Origin: Triglochin maritima
Taxonomy: Eukaryota > Streptophyta > Magnoliopsida > Alismatales > Juncaginaceae
DNA length: 64,000 nucleotides
Reading direction: 5' to 3'
Assembly (NCBI GenBank): GCA_963682175.1
Contig: OY821793.1
Span: 30,270,391-30,334,390, forward strand
Shown: one piece after another, positions 1 through 13,073 of the stretch
Position numbering within the stretch: the stretch's first letter is position 1
How the letters are laid out: each line of letters begins with the position of its first letter
Position numbers and translations under genes: made by a program
Notes under the pieces: generated by a model
Seen by the model: the letters and a program-made list of their open reading frames with translations, nothing else
Database searches by the model: none
What the model was told of the DNA's origin: nothing

Positions 1-620
1 ATCGAAGGAATTTTCATTGCGTCTTTATAAATATTAATGTTTTCTCATAATTGAAGATATCTCTGAGTACGCTAACTTAAGCTAATATCTTACTCACTAA
101 ATCAAGAGCTATTTCCGAACCAAAATAACTAAGGTATAGTTTGGTAGTGTGTGTAGTGGGGGGTACCATGACATAATAACCATCGAGTGATATGCTCGAA
201 CAACTAAACGTTAGAATACAAGTTGCACGGTTATCAATTAACTAATAGTACTGTCTTGAACAAAGATCACGTATCTTATTATCTATCTGACTATTTAGTT
301 TCTTACTTTGTTTTGGGAACAATTTAATCACCAAAAAGTCAACTGCACAATATAACATTTTTATCTTGTAGTGTAGTCGCTCGGAGCACACTTTAAAACT
401 TATCACATAAGTCGTTTAATGTTTCTAAATACATGAATCTGATATATTCAAAGTGCACCTACATTAGAATTGCTTGGGCTATTACGGCCGATCAAAAGAT
501 CAACGTCAGGCTGTAGTCAGTAGTAACAAGAGATTTCCTTGATTGGGTCGACGGACCCGAATCTTTGCATCTATGGAGTACCAAAAGTGACAAATGAATC
601 ATAAGTTTATACATCTGAAC
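1..620. other. Intergenic, no gene seen
   Basis: AT-rich sequence with no sustained open frame or recognisable domain. The last 8 bases (613-620, ATCTGAAC) are the left target-site duplication of the adjoining hAT element. Confidence 0.6.
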
Positions 621-3600
621 CAGTATTTTGGGACCGCCAAGGCGACCGGGGGCGTCCGGTTGCCTGGGCGATCGCCTAGGCGGTTGTGCGACCGCCCAAA
701 TCTGGGCGGTCTTTTTTTTTAAATTTAATTAATTTTTATAAAAAAAGATAAAAAATCAGGAAAAATAAGAAAAAAATGCACAAATATTATCTAAAAATAT
801 CATACATGTTTAGGCTTCGAAAAGACACTTAGTTCCTCGACCAATCCCCTCTACCCACCTAAACACTTAGGTATACAATTTATTGCTTAGTAGTACGATT
901 ACAAAGGTAACTCAGAATTCATACAATAGCAGATAAGAGAGAAATTAGAATTACAAGCTAACTAACTAATTCCATTGGACACATTGATCTAATGTCCAAC
1001 TGGGAACCATATCATATCCTCCACCACTATCAGAGTCGTCGGAGTGGTTCTCGTTCGGATTGTCGACGTAGACATCATCTTCTTCAGTTTCTTCATCGTC
1101 GGATTGGACATATTGCTCGTCGATGTTCATCGGTGGTTGAGAACTCGATGCACCTGGATCTCTAGAACTAATGTGAACGATGACATCATCCATGCCACCA
1201 CCTAATAATGGCGCGTCAGATGCAGTGGAACATCGCGCATCAGATGCAGTGGACATGGATCGAGCAAAGCGTCTCCGTGAAGAAGAATGTCCTAACACTG
1301 CTTCCTCGGCATCAGCCCATGTAAGCTCCTCTCCAGCGAAGACCGGATCTTCAGTTTCTACCAACCACGGATGCTCGTCGAAGAGATCGTAGTCCACACT
1401 AATGGGGTCATAAAATCCGGGCTTCTCCATCCTTTGCTGAAACATTTGCCTTAACTTTTGGTTGCAGTTCACATACACCAAGTCATTCATCTTCTTCACA
1501 ACCAGCTTGTTCCTTCTCGTTGAGTGCAACTGCTCGAAGACACTCCAATTCCGCTCACAACCTGATGCCGAGCATGTCAATCCCAACACCCTCAGGGCCA
1601 ACCTCTGTAATGCGGTCTCTCCCATGTCTGCGCCATAAGATTGACACCAATCTATAAGTCTTCTTTCCGACCTTTGTCTGACGACCATATCCCTCGAGAA
1701 TGTTCCGAGGGAGTTCTTGTAATGATCAAGTAGACCGCAAATCTTATCTTGTTCTGCAGGAGTGGGGACGAGCCGCTCTACGACATCCATGAATCCAGGC
1801 ATATGCTCATTGAAAGCTACATTTTGATCCTGAGGCGGGACGGAAAAGAAGGTACCAGGGTTAAGTAAGAAATCAACTGAGTGTAGCAGTGAGGACATCA
1901 TCTTCCCTGGACCCCACATGGCGTCGATGAGGTCGATGACTTGCTTGTACAACCTCGGGTTTCCGTCAAAGTTCCTCATGATTTGTTCTTTGGCTCTCTC
2001 CATTACGTCACACAGATATCCCATCGGTGGTTTCTCATCGCCGTCAACAAGTCTAAGAACCTGGACCATAGGTTGTGAGGCTTTCAGTGCCTTCACGACG
2101 TTGGTCCAGAAACTACTTTGTAGAATGGTCTCGGCAACTTCAGTAGAGATCTCCTTATTTTTCTTGTTCTTTATCCAACTTGCATTAGGATCGTTGTACT
2201 CCGGGGAAACAACAAAGGCTCGGAGTTTGTCTTTCTTCAGAGACAACCTTTGCAAACTCAGAAATGCGGTGGAAAATCTCGTGACAGCAGGGCGTAGCAG
2301 GTTCCCTTCAATGGCAATTCGCATCCTCTTCAACAACATGGCAGAGCTGTTAAAATGTTTGATGATCTTACGAGCTAAAGTAATAGTCTTCAAAAACAGC
2401 TTGCCAATATCCTCCAAGATGAGATCGATGCAATGCGCTGCACAGGGAGTCCAAAACAATCTCCTTCTTTTTTGCTGCAACATCTTACCGGCAAGTACGT
2501 ACGCGACGACATTGTTAGTGACCACCTGAACAACGTGTTCTTCGTCAATCTCGCCAACTACCTTATCCATCAGCTTGTACAGGTAGTCTGCGGTGTGAGA
2601 GTGACCGTAAGCATCTACAGACCTCATGAACATGGTATATGTCGGACAATTTACTAGAAAATTGATTATATTCCTACCGGACCTATCAGTCCAGTTATCT
2701 GTCATCAACGTGCACCCGTATGTTGCTCAATCTTGTATGTACGACTCTAGTATACCTCTAGTGTAGTCAATTTCCTGTTTAAGGCACGAGTCACTAACTT
2801 CATGATATATCATGGGTTTAAGTCCGGGTCCGTAAGTACAAGTGACGTATATTGCTTCCTTCCACTCAGGCGTCCTTACAATGTTGAATGATATACCACA
2901 TCTATAGAAAAGCCTAGACCATTTTTGATTAATTATTTTCCTATCTTCTTTTCTAAAGGTTCTTTCGATGGTTGTTTGTTGGGGGACGAAAACCACGTTC
3001 TTCCCACGTCCGCAAATGGTGCCCACAAACGTTATTTTTGTCTCTTTCGACCAGGAACGGGGCGGGAACGGGAGGTTGGGGTCCGAGCAGAACCGGAACC
3101 CGACCCAGTTTCTAGATCAAATTTTATGTTTTCTCGGTATACATAATCATCAAGACATACATTTTTGTTTTGTAATGTCCTACTGTTTCTAATCATGTAT
3201 GCAATTATGTCTTGTTTAATAGAGTCATGAACTTTATCACAAGGTCTAGCATTGCTACCGGGTGTGTGTGGATGTTGTTTGTGACGAGCTATACAACCTC
3301 TAGTTTCATTACCACATAACTCACAGACAATACAGTTTTTATCATTAGCACTAATGTAATGGGCAGTATTCCAACCAGGGTCATTTGTATAGGTAGGTCT
3401 TACGTCATCGTAACTCTCGTGATGCATAGGGAGACTAGTGACATGTACGTAAGCCATATCTTAAAACTAGACTAATATAAAAATTTAGACTAATATGAAA
3501 ATAAAATACTAATTAATTTAATTCTAAAGAGAAGTTAGAAAGAGTGCTCTTGATTTTAACGGTTGAAGAATGAAGAACCGGATCGGAGACTTCACTTTCC

Positions 3601-3909
3601 AACTTCAAAACTAAGCACCAGACCGAAGACAATCGCAAAAACTTAGTGATTAGGAAACTTGATGATGAGAATAGAATTATGAAGAAGATGAGAATGAGAG
3701 ATGTGTGAAAAATGAAGAGGTTTGGAGGGGTTTATATAGGATTTGGGGTAGTGGCAAACTTATAATTTTTGAAAAAAATAATAATAATAAAATAAAAAAT
3801 GGAGAGCCGTTGGAGAGCCTCCAACGGCAATCGCCCAGGTGATCGCCTATTTCGCCCAGGGCGAAAGGTGGTGGTCGCCCGTGAGGGGCGATCGCCTACC
3901 AGAACATTA
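621..3909 (-). mobile_element. hAT-superfamily DNA transposon, decayed
   Basis: The element is bounded by an imperfect 8-bp target duplication, ATCTGAAC (613-620) and ATATGAAC (3910-3917), 7 of 8 matching; 8 bp is the hAT length. Its left end begins CAGTATTTTGG and the right end, reverse-complemented, begins TAATGTTCTGG, a degenerate terminal inverted repeat. GC-rich subterminal motifs with the palindrome GGCGATCGCC occur at both ends (667-676 and 3887-3896) in otherwise AT-rich DNA. The interior carries hAT transposase frames on the minus strand. The mismatched duplication and broken frames show an old, inactive copy. The TIR and TSD assignments are my reading; the superfamily call rests mainly on the protein. 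Confidence 0.8.
966..3457 (-). pseudogene. hAT transposase pseudogene (BED finger, DUF659, hAT dimerisation domain)
   Basis: Three open segments on the minus strand encode one broken transposase. 3457-3032 has a BED-type zinc finger (CELCGNETRGCIARHKQHPH: C-x2-C, then H-x-H spacing). 3026-2727 and 2708-966 lie in one frame and are separated by a single in-frame TGA just before the DUF659 hallmark LMTDNWTDRSGRNIINFL. The C-terminal part of the long segment carries the hAT dimerisation signature (SGCERNWSVFEQLHSTRRN), followed by an acidic tail. The BED segment ends in a stop in a different frame from the rest, so at least one frameshift and one nonsense mutation separate the domains. The DNA-binding and catalytic parts cannot be made as one protein without recoding, so I call it a pseudogene. 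Confidence 0.85.
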
Positions 3910-4304
3910 ATATGAACAGAGTAATCAATAAATGGTTTATACAATGAGGAAATCCACATCCCATACCAAACCTACATTCCATTCTCGGACTACCAATGCC
4001 TATACGACGACAACTTTCTTTTACCCGTTAGTTGGCGACAGACGTTTCACGAAGAAGTAGCTGGAACACAAATGAGCACTTCACTTGATTCGTCACTTCA
4101 ACAGTGGAGAAGCAATTTCCAAACAATTCCACAATCTCAAGGAGTAATGGTCTAATACTACAATACATGCTCTGCCTTTTCAATCTGAAGTTGGCTACTC
4201 TACTAATTAACATCAATCAGTCGGGACCAAGGCTAATAAGTAATAACCTTAAAAGAATAAAGAATAATACTCAGATACGTGCAATCTTGATGTGGAGCGG
4301 TCAT

Positions 4305-5913
4305 CTACTGATCATTTGAAAGGTGAGATGTGTGTGTAAAACCCCATAACTGCAATCACGATTCGGAAAAAAAATCAGTGTTTCAACTATCATAAAACAG
4401 CAAAGACAACATCTAACTAAAATCTTGCCCTTAAATTTCTGGCAGTATGAGAGGAAAAATTGAACTCTACCTCAACATTCTTTAGTTCAAATTCAGGACT
4501 ATGAGCCAAGCATAAGTTTCCAAATGTCTCAGAAGGTCCACTTGTTCCACGTAACCTTCGGGAGGGAATATTTTTCCAGAAGTTAGTGGATATTCACAAA
4601 GAGTGAATACATGGAAGATGAAAAAATGGAATAGCACTTATTGACAACTCACAAGTCCTCATCCAAGCATAGTGCAAAACTGCCGCCTCCTCCAAATGCC
4701 AATAAATTACTCAAACACAAGTAGTAAAATCTGTTTGCACCTGTACATGTCAAATGTCTTCAGCAAAATAATAAAATTTCTATTATATTGGTTAGACACT
4801 ATCAAGTATGATTCAACTGTCAGTTTTCTAATTTAAAAAATTGCCACTGATCTTGATATTTGCCTCCACCAGTTGCACTGTCTGGTGAAAATAACTAAGC
4901 ACACAGATACAGTCAAAGTACATACGGTAAACTGGGAATCTGGGATCGATAGTATGGGCAAATAAGAATTGTACACATACCAGTCGGTCTGAAGAGCCTT
5001 GGTGCACCATATATTGTTGTGAATATAAATGTGTTGTTTGTCCCCTATTTAGAAAGGTAGGCACCAAAAAGAGTCAATACAACACATGTAAATTTGACAT
5101 TAACTTGCTCCAACTCATTCAAATGTATGTTGCTACCTGGTATTTTCTTTTTGCTGTTGGGACCAAAGGACTATCCAGCAACCCACCAAATATAGCACCT
5201 TTTTGGTCACCAGCAATCTGTAAAGAATCATGGAAATTTGAGTAAACCCTGATACGCATTATGAAAATCCATATCTATTGCTGAAGGTTGGACATACCAA
5301 TAAACATGGCCCAGGTAAGTCAGCACTCCTACGAACAAGAGTCTGGAATGATATCCCATGTTTCAAAGTGCTGTCCTTCATTTTAATGCAGAAAACAATC
5401 AGAGGTGGAGTAAGGAATTGGGGGAGTCTGTCTGCTGAAATTTTACCTATATAACAAAATCCATCTGCATCCTTTCACTATATTCGGCAGGGAAGCATGT
5501 AGGAACTCAAACAAATTTGAAGAAATAAATACAGAACTGTCCATAAGAACCGAGAGGAACTCATTCGAGCTACATGAAGTGAACGTCTCATCTACTCTAG
5601 TAGAGGAATCAATATTCTTGGTGGATATACATTCCACACTGTCTATACAAGTATCTACAGATTCATCCTCTTCATTCACCAAGTCCAAACTTTTGTGAAT
5701 TGGTTTTTCTTTCGATGAAAAACTCTTGCTTTTCCATCTGGATCGAAGTGAACGAACTGGTAATGATTTAAGACCATGCCAGGTTGAATGTTTGTCTTCT
5801 TTATGGTGTTCACGAGCAGAGCTTGATTTTGGCAGAAAGGATACCAGGTAGGATGAAAGGGAAGACGAGCGAGGAGAATTCAGCTGTTCTTCAGAGAAAG
5901 GTGTAGTCTGCAT
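4305..5913 (-). CDS. TLDc-domain protein
   Basis: This gene encodes a TLD (TLDc) protein, a family linked to oxidative-stress protection; some members interact with the V-ATPase, but the role of the plant forms is poorly known. Coding exons read from splice sites are 5913-5447, 5370-5298, 5217-5137, 5044-4981, 4740-4653, 4555-4471 and 4349-4305, which sum to 301 codons with phases closing at every junction. The first ~130 residues are Ser-rich and charged. The TLD follows with ASLPNIVKGCRWILLYST, LKHGISFQTLVRRSADLPG, AGDQKGAIFGGLLDSPL, GGGGSFALCLDEDLL and SGPSETFGNLCLAHSPEFEL, ending LWGFTHTSHLSNDQ. The proposed start is uncertain: an in-frame TAA lies just upstream, but ATGCAG at the start also looks like a splice acceptor, so an extra N-terminal exon is possible. 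The catalogued length is close to short plant TLD proteins (~300 aa). Confidence 0.85.
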
Positions 5914-6989
5914 AGTTTATTTAAAATGCAGGGTTGATAAGTCTCTCTTACTGAAAATAAAGAAAAGGTGAAACACCAAGGTGCATTAGCATGACATTAA
6001 TTATCGCAGAATATCTAGGACACTGGACATAATTGTCGACGAGCACAGCCAATGTAATAAAGAGAAGTTTAATGGTTGACTTCATACTACAGACTAAAAA
6101 ACCTTACAGGGCAAAATAGGATAAAAAAACCCCATCAAGAGCATTAACTAATATGAAAAAAAGAAGATCAAACAAGACAGTGACTCATTATTTCCTTCCT
6201 TATGAAGAATGTCAGATCTAAACTAATTAACAGTTCATCATAAAATCAAGCCTGTAGATGTTTTGAAAGATTTAATCCTCCACACGGGGCCACCGCCATA
6301 CAAATCACACATTACAACATGCTGCAAAACTTCTACATTTCCATTTCGTGAACGAAATCTGCAACAAAAGCTTCGATTTTCTGTTAATCGGTAATAACTT
6401 CCACATTTTGTGGACCAATAACAACGGAGGAACAGCAAAAAAGACAACTTTTCTGTATTTTCACAAGAAATCAACACAAAAGTAACAGAATTTGAAATCA
6501 AGGAACAAGTTGCAACCAAAATTCAGTTTACCACGAATGAGAAATCACATACCGATAACAAGATTAAATCCCCAAAAATCAAGAACAATGTGATTCGCAA
6601 GTAACATTTAAAAAATAAGTATTTTTTTCCACACAATTGTCTGGATCCAAAGAGCCGCATTGTGCATCATGAGATCACTGGCTGGATGGTGTGACATTGT
6701 TGAAGGTGAAATCGTTCTTAGTACGCCCCAATGGTCCAAAAGTAAGAGAAAAAGAACGTGCGTCATGTTTCCATACTTAAACGATTTGAAAGACTTTCCT
6801 GAGAATAAACCATGAATGAGTGTTTTTTTTTTTACTTTAAATACTTCCAATCTAGCCTTCCTCATCCCTCCTTCCTCTTCCCTCTCCTTAAACTATATTA
6901 TTCCCTCTTCACTACCCCTCCGCGGGCAGAGTCTCCATGGCAGGGCCGTCTCTAAGCTAATATGAGAGTCCCCTCGACGACAACATCAA
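5914..6989. other. Upstream region of the TLDc gene
   Basis: About 1.1 kb with no convincing coding exon. It would hold the 5' UTR, promoter or an unrecognised first exon of the TLDc gene. A pyrimidine-rich stretch (6858-6916) ends near a GC-rich patch around 6920-6950. Open frames here lack family features. Confidence 0.4.
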
Positions 6990-7390
6990 ACACGAGAGGG
7001 CATCTCCGGGAGTCATAGTTGTTGTAGACGATGATAGATATGGGAGGAACGGGAGGACGAGAGCGGGCGGTGGCGAGCTCGGACAATAATAGACATAATC
7101 TGGACAAACTCTGGACAATAATGAACACAATCTGGACAAACTCTGGACAATAATGGACACAATGGACAAACTCTGGATACAACCCCAATCTGGACAAAAA
7201 TGAATACAATATGGACACGAATGGACGCACTCTGAACACGAATGGACCAACTGTGGACATGTTATGGACACGAATGGACACATGTGTCCAATCTTTTATT
7301 GGAAATTCACATGACTGGGAAACAAATTATTTTCATTTTTATCGGGAATCACAATTTGTTAATGATTTAAAGAACCCACAAATTATTACC
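6990..7390. repeat. TGGACA-rich dispersed repeat, copy 1
   Basis: From 7080 to 7285 the sequence is an irregular array of short units built on TGGACA plus A-rich filler (for example ACTCTGGACAATAATGGACA), with more than ten TGGACA or near-TGGACA words. A left shoulder (AGTTGTTGTAGACGATGA near 7015) and a right shoulder (AATCACAATTTGTTAATGAT near 7347) recur with small changes around a second array at 52200-52830, in the same orientation. The shared order of shoulders and core implies one repeat family. I see no transposase or clear terminal repeats. Confidence 0.7.
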
Positions 7391-8427
7391 CCCACGCACG
7401 TCCGTGTATCATAATAATAATAATAATAAAAGGCAATATTTTAATGTTGATAACCATGAAACAATATTTCGCTTTAACAATGATGGAGACAGAAGGTGGA
7501 GGGAGGTATTGGCCAACAATGATGGAAAAACACATCTATATAATGTGTGTTTTTGACATTTAGCTACCTAAATGTGGATACAATTCCAACAAATTGTAAC
7601 CTAAGAAGACAAAAGGTGGATGATTTATCATAAATAATCAATTATAGTCACGACAAGACAAATTCAAAATTTGCAACCCTTGGTGAAATGTTAATTTGTT
7701 GAATTTGTTCTATTTTAAACACAAACGAGGTAAATGAATAGGCACTTGTGCCAATACTAAGTACGACAAAATGCTAAATTATCATACACGATTCATATTT
7801 TAAGTTAGTGTTTGGTGCTTGAAAGTGCTTAGAAAGTTTGTGATCGATACGCATGTCTTTCCTTATCAAGTGTTCGGGAGTCTAAAAATGTTTTCTCGCA
7901 ACCATAGGGTCCAACATTTATGCATACTAACTTCCAAGAGAATAATTATAGTTACGACTTACAAAGGCTAAACTATTGCGAATTGCGATTAGAGGAATAT
8001 TGCTCAAGAGATTATCTGAACTTGAACTGATACTTGCTAATTTTGATTGGGAGATGATGGAAGAAATCATACCCGAGCCATTGCAATTTCAAAGTTCTAG
8101 AAATCATGGCCCGAGCCACTGAGGAGAAAATAAACCAATTTTTGCATATAAAAAAAGAACCACACGCCTCCAAAATTGTACTAATTAAGTTAGATAATCC
8201 GACCAATGCAGGAACCTAAATATGCAGAAAAAAGGACAAATTTAAGCGAAAATTGCACACACGCCGGTGACAGTTAAACACTCTTAACTCAATCCTGCAC
8301 TTAGGTAACCTTTGACGAACGGGACAGGAACTCAAAACCATAAATAAACAGGTTACACTGCAATGTAAGATGCTGAAAATCAAAATGCACCACTTGGGAT
8401 GTGGGACCAGAAACATCTCGACGGAGC
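7391..8427. other. Intergenic, no gene seen
   Basis: AT-rich spacer between the TLDc gene and the 3' end of the NTF2-RRM gene. It holds a short (TAA)n microsatellite at 7411-7429 and otherwise nothing recognisable. The part near 8400 is probably the 3' UTR of the downstream minus-strand gene. Confidence 0.5.
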
Positions 8428-11400
8428 TTATGACGGGAACTCTGAGGCATGGTGTCCGTTCCTCACACCTTGAGCTCCGAGTATACCCTTATCTTGTCGA
8501 GCACCATGTTGCATGTAACTGTTTCCCCTACCTCCAAAAGACCGACCACCAGTTCGTCCCCTCGAGTTCTCATACTGGTATCCACCCCTTCCTCTACCTC
8601 TCCCTACAAAGAACACATTGTGAAGATAAATATCAACTTCAATGAAGTTTTTGGTTGTAAACTTGCAAAAGTATATCATAAGTATATTGCAAACCAATAA
8701 TAGTAGTATGGAAAACATATGCAAGAGGCTACAAAGAGATAAAAGAATGTACTTCCTCGAGATGCTATGGCACTAGGTCTTCGTTCCTCCGCATAAATTC
8801 TGCGACCATTCAACTCTATCGAAGCGGCCTATACAAGGAAAATGATTCATACAGTGATCACTTACATTCTAATATACATTGCCTTAGAAGTGCAAGAAAA
8901 AAAGATATATTTACATTTCCAATATGTGATTAACATCTGAAACTAGAAGGAAGAAGTACATACCTGGACGGCATTGTGTACTCCACTTAGATCTTCAAAT
9001 TCTACGAAGGCATAGTAGACACCAACTTCCTGCAATTTTTTTAGAATTAAGTCAATAATCACTAACCCATACAAAACCAATTAAAAAACCCACAACCCAC
9101 ACAAAATAAATTCCATAGGATGGCAGTTTAAAAATGACCAACTAGATAAGGTGTCCCGCCCATCTAGATTGACAATTTGTTTTATGGAAAGAATGTTAGA
9201 CGTTCTAGCTTCAAAAAACAAGAGTTGTAGCCGAACTTTGTATGATCTCCCCGGACTAGACATTCAGATCAGATAATAATAAACCAACTAGTCGAAACAT
9301 TATTCACATAAAGCCAAAAAATACCTTTCGACACTTGATAAGAACCCCACCATGCTTGATCTTGCCAAAGTTTTTAAAGACCTGCTCAAGCTCAGCCTGA
9401 GTATCAGAAGAACAAAGGTTCCTTACGTACACCGAAGTCACTTCACCTAAAAAGGAGGTATCAGACAATTCTTTTACAAACATAACTAAAGCAACATGAT
9501 GTTAAGAAAGTATAGCCACAATCATACGAAAATGGCACGAAAAGTTAAATTGTAGACTCCAGTGACTAATACGCAGCACACACGGGGGAAGCAAAGAAAT
9601 GAAAATTCTGGCACTAAGTGGTATATTCAATATATTAGATATACAAATATAATTTTAGCAGCAGCTTCAAAGCAATCTCGTTTTGCAGGTTTAGTAAATA
9701 ATCTCAGGTATCAGTCAGACAGTCACTATGGTTACAAGTAGTTTTATCGTATATTCAGGTAGAGAACAGTATAATACAAATACATAGGTTGTCACTTGAA
9801 TATGCTGAACTGCAAGGCATTCAAATCATGTTTGCATGGACTACAGAATTTTGTAAAAGAGATTAAGGAGCTATATTAGTACCAAATAGTTATTAGTTAA
9901 TATAATATGGGGTTCTTTAGCTGTTAGAAAAAAATCATCAAGCATCAACAATAAACTTCTAAAAAACATACCTTCATCTTCTAGTAATGACCCATCTTGA
10001 GCCGTCTCTGCAGTCGGTTTCTCAGAGACAGCCGGCTGCTGAGAATAAGATTGAGGAGGTTGAGGTGGTTCTGGCATGTCACCCCATTGAGGAGCTACAT
10101 GCACATTTGCTGGTGCAGATGTCTGTGGTACAGTTGGTTTTGGAAGTGCTCTTGAAGTCCTCAGCTGCATGATAAAGTAACCACGTGAAACTTAGAGGCA
10201 GTGATATATTTTAATGTTATGAACAGGAGAGGAGACACAAGATCAAAGCCTGTGTATAAGTTAAAGACTATGACCAGGAAAGGAGACCATAAAATCATAG
10301 CATAAGTATACAACAACAAAAAAAGCCTTTTAACCCCAAACTAGTTGGGACAATCGAAGCATATGTAAAAAATTAAATATTAGGAACAAGAAAGAGACCA
10401 TACAATTGAAGCATAAGTATGTTTGATAGGCTCTTGAGTTTGTTCCTCCACACAGATATCAGGAATTTCTCGAGTGATGCTCACTGGTTGCTGTGGTGCA
10501 TAAGAAGCTGGGGACTCTTCAACCGAAATTTCTTCTTCCAGTCTGTGACCCGCCTCTGGCAGCGACTGTTGTGGTTCCTGAATACTGTATTTGTCAACAA
10601 CAGAATCGGGTTCTTCGATCTGTGACTCCATCACTAAGCCATTTTTATGAAACTCTTCTTCAAGAACATAATCTGTTATTTCTGAGCAGCAAAATTGAGA
10701 TGGTTAAGGAGATAATTCAAAAGAACTGTCACTAACAAAAAACAAAATATAGTTTTAAGTTTGCTGTCGACACTTGTACAGAATATACTTTATCACTTTT
10801 ACATCTAAACGTTGCCAATGCCGAGCAATCAAGACGACATTCCAGAAATATACAAACACATCTGTTCAAAGCAGTGTCTACATTTCGTTAAAAACAACAC
10901 CGAAGCAAATAAAATTATTAGCATATACAATATTTCATTCATCAGTTTTCTCCTCAACAAGAAAGTAGAATCAGAAAGAAATGTCAGATGTAGCATTCAG
11001 AACCCCACAAAAGTTCTCTTAGATGGTAAGCTATAGCTACACAGAGAACACATTAACAGCTCGAGCAAAATGTTATTTATTAATTTATCAAGATAATACA
11101 AATTTTATGAACTCTTTTAACAACTTAAATATGTTCCATACCTGGTTCTGGGATAGGATGAGTCCCATTCATCTCAGTGTTGTAGTTTTCATGTTCCAGT
11201 GAAGTTGGGTAGTTTTCATGTTCCAGTGAAGTTGTGGTATGCTGTTGTATTTCGTCCTTATCAAGGAACATGAAGATGTCATTGAGAATATAATAACCTT
11301 TCTCCTGAGGAGCCAGGATAAATGTCTGCGTAAAGCTTCTCCGGACATTTAACTCCTTAGTTTGGACACAACCCCAAACCATCACTAGCACACAGTTATT

Positions 11401-13073
11401 CAATGTTTTGACAGAATGTGCTGTCTTTATCTCGATCATCTTAAAATTCATAGACATGATAGCTGAATGAATTTGCTGCAGATGCATAAGCACACCAAAT
11501 AAGATATTCAGCTATAAAAGACATCAAACAAATAGCTAGCCATAGAACACAACAAGGAAATCTATTCCGACTAAAGCTACATTACAAAACTGGAAAAAAA
11601 GAGGAAACTGCAATCAGAATCAAGCAATGATGTAGAGGAAACATTCAAGTACAGATTTTGTTCACTTCCAGAATCCCTCAACACTAAGCTAAAGGGGTAA
11701 TGCTGAGAATAAGATATCTAAAAGAAAAGGTCACTTTTGGCATAAAAGTTTCTTTCTTAGAAAATAACTAAATGTATAAAAAAAATTATAGAAAAGGTGA
11801 CTTATTGGTAGGCCTGGCCATTGTGTCGTATTGTGTACTTTCGTGTCATGTTATTTTACATGTATTAGCCAATTTGACCATACGCGAACACGACACGAAA
11901 GTATTTTGTGTACCAAGACAATGTACACGAACACAACCCGAATCATTTCGTGTAAACACGAAATAACCTGAACATACACGAAATCTTATATGGACAATGT
12001 TATAATTCGGTATGGAGAAGAGAAAAACACGTTCTTCTAATGAATTTTATACACAAAAGGTTCAAACAGAAAAAGGTTAAGCTTTTACAGATACATAATA
12101 TTCATTGGTGCCTGGCAGGGAGTTAAAAAACATAAAGATCATCGGAAAAATGTCCCATGCAATATCCTCTCAAATTGGAGAAAAGCTAAAATTTTCATTC
12201 TAAATAATGTCAACTTATATTCTGACAAGAGTGAATTAACAACAAAAAAACATCTTTGATAGAAAAAACAGTTTCATCCAAAACCTTCCAAAACTAAAGT
12301 AAAAGCCAAACGTGACTTATTCTTTTCCTTAAAAAAACCAAACTCCAACCTCCAAACAAACTAAGGACAAGTACCAAACCCACCCTTGATTATGACAACC
12401 CGAACGTCAAAACACGGCCTGAAACACAAACACTACTTACTGCTAAAAAACACGTTATTTTTTCAAAAATCGCCAAACAAACACCCCAAAAAGCTTACTC
12501 ACTTTTGAACCAAAACCCTGAGAATATTGTTCGACAAGAGTATATAAACGAAAATAATCTTCCTAGAGCAACAAAACCCAAGCTCTACTCGAAAAAAAAA
12601 ACCACTTCTTCATCCAAAAACCTTTCAAACCAACAAAAGGAACCATCTTTGGTGCACCAAAAACAGATCTTTTTTCTTCAAAAACCCTAAAATTGGAGTT
12701 CGACAAGAGTAAAGAAACAATAAAACAATTTTTCCCGGAGCAACAAAACCCATACACCAATCCGAAAAGGCTAACTTTTTCATCCAAAACATCCAAAAAC
12801 CCTAATTCGAGAAGAAGGAAAGAGGTCTGGTACGTACCAACATGGAAGTGGCATTTTGAACGACGTTGGCGTCGATGAGGGAGAGAGCGCTGGCATCGGT
12901 GTAGAACTGGTGGACAAAGTCGGGGTTCTGCTGCAGAACCCGATAGTACTGCCCGACGAAGTAGTTCCCCACCTGCCCAACCAAACAATATCAGACCTTT
13001 TTCCATCCACAAATTAGGGTTCTTTTCCAATACGAACCTGCGCGGCGGTGACGGATCGGTACGAGGGGTCCAT
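8428..13073 (-). CDS. G3BP-like protein: NTF2 domain, RRM, RGG tail
   Basis: A cytoplasmic RNA-binding protein of the G3BP type, a family associated with stress granules. Nine coding exons: 13073-13038, 12972-12838, 11475-11142, 10681-10404, 10164-9972, 9446-9325, 9029-8964, 8828-8753 and 8603-8428. They sum to 472 codons, with all phases agreeing. The NTF2-like domain spans about residues 10-130 (VGNYFVGQYYRVLQQNPDFV; RRSFTQTFILAPQEKGYY; LNDIFMFLDKDE). An acidic, Pro/Gln-rich linker follows. The RRM spans about residues 315-395 (VTSVYVRNL as RNP2; YYAFVEFED as RNP1, with Tyr-Ala-Phe in place of the usual Gly-Phe-Gly-Phe). The C-terminus is an RGG/RG-rich tail (GRGRGRGGYQYENSRGR). The NTF2 exon contains a small duplicated SLEHENY motif. 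The start is the conserved MDPSYRSVTAAQVGNYFVGQ context, and intron 2 (~1.4 kb) is the largest. Confidence 0.93.
10305..10375 (-). repeat. Au-SINE-like 3' fragment in an intron
   Basis: The sequence CAACAACAAAAAAAGCC followed by TTTTAACCCCAAACTAGTTG matches the remembered 3' end of plant Au SINEs, which carry a TTG-repeat tail next to a CCCAAxxAGTTGGG block, here reverse-complemented. Only about 60 bp is recognisable, within an intron of the G3BP-like gene. Confidence 0.45.
11806..11995. repeat. TGTCGTG-rich repeat remnant in an intron
   Basis: The segment holds repeated and inverted words around GTGTCGT, CGTGTCATG and ACACGACACGAAA, beginning with GGCCTGGCCATTGTGTCG. This resembles the ends of non-autonomous plant DNA transposons, but I cannot define termini or a target duplication. 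It lies in intron 2 of the G3BP-like gene. Confidence 0.35.

Noticed and set aside
6957..7283. Minus-strand frames of 108-109 codons with repeated CPEFVQ-like words
   Set aside because: They are translations of the TGGACA array. The periodic peptide comes from the DNA repeat.
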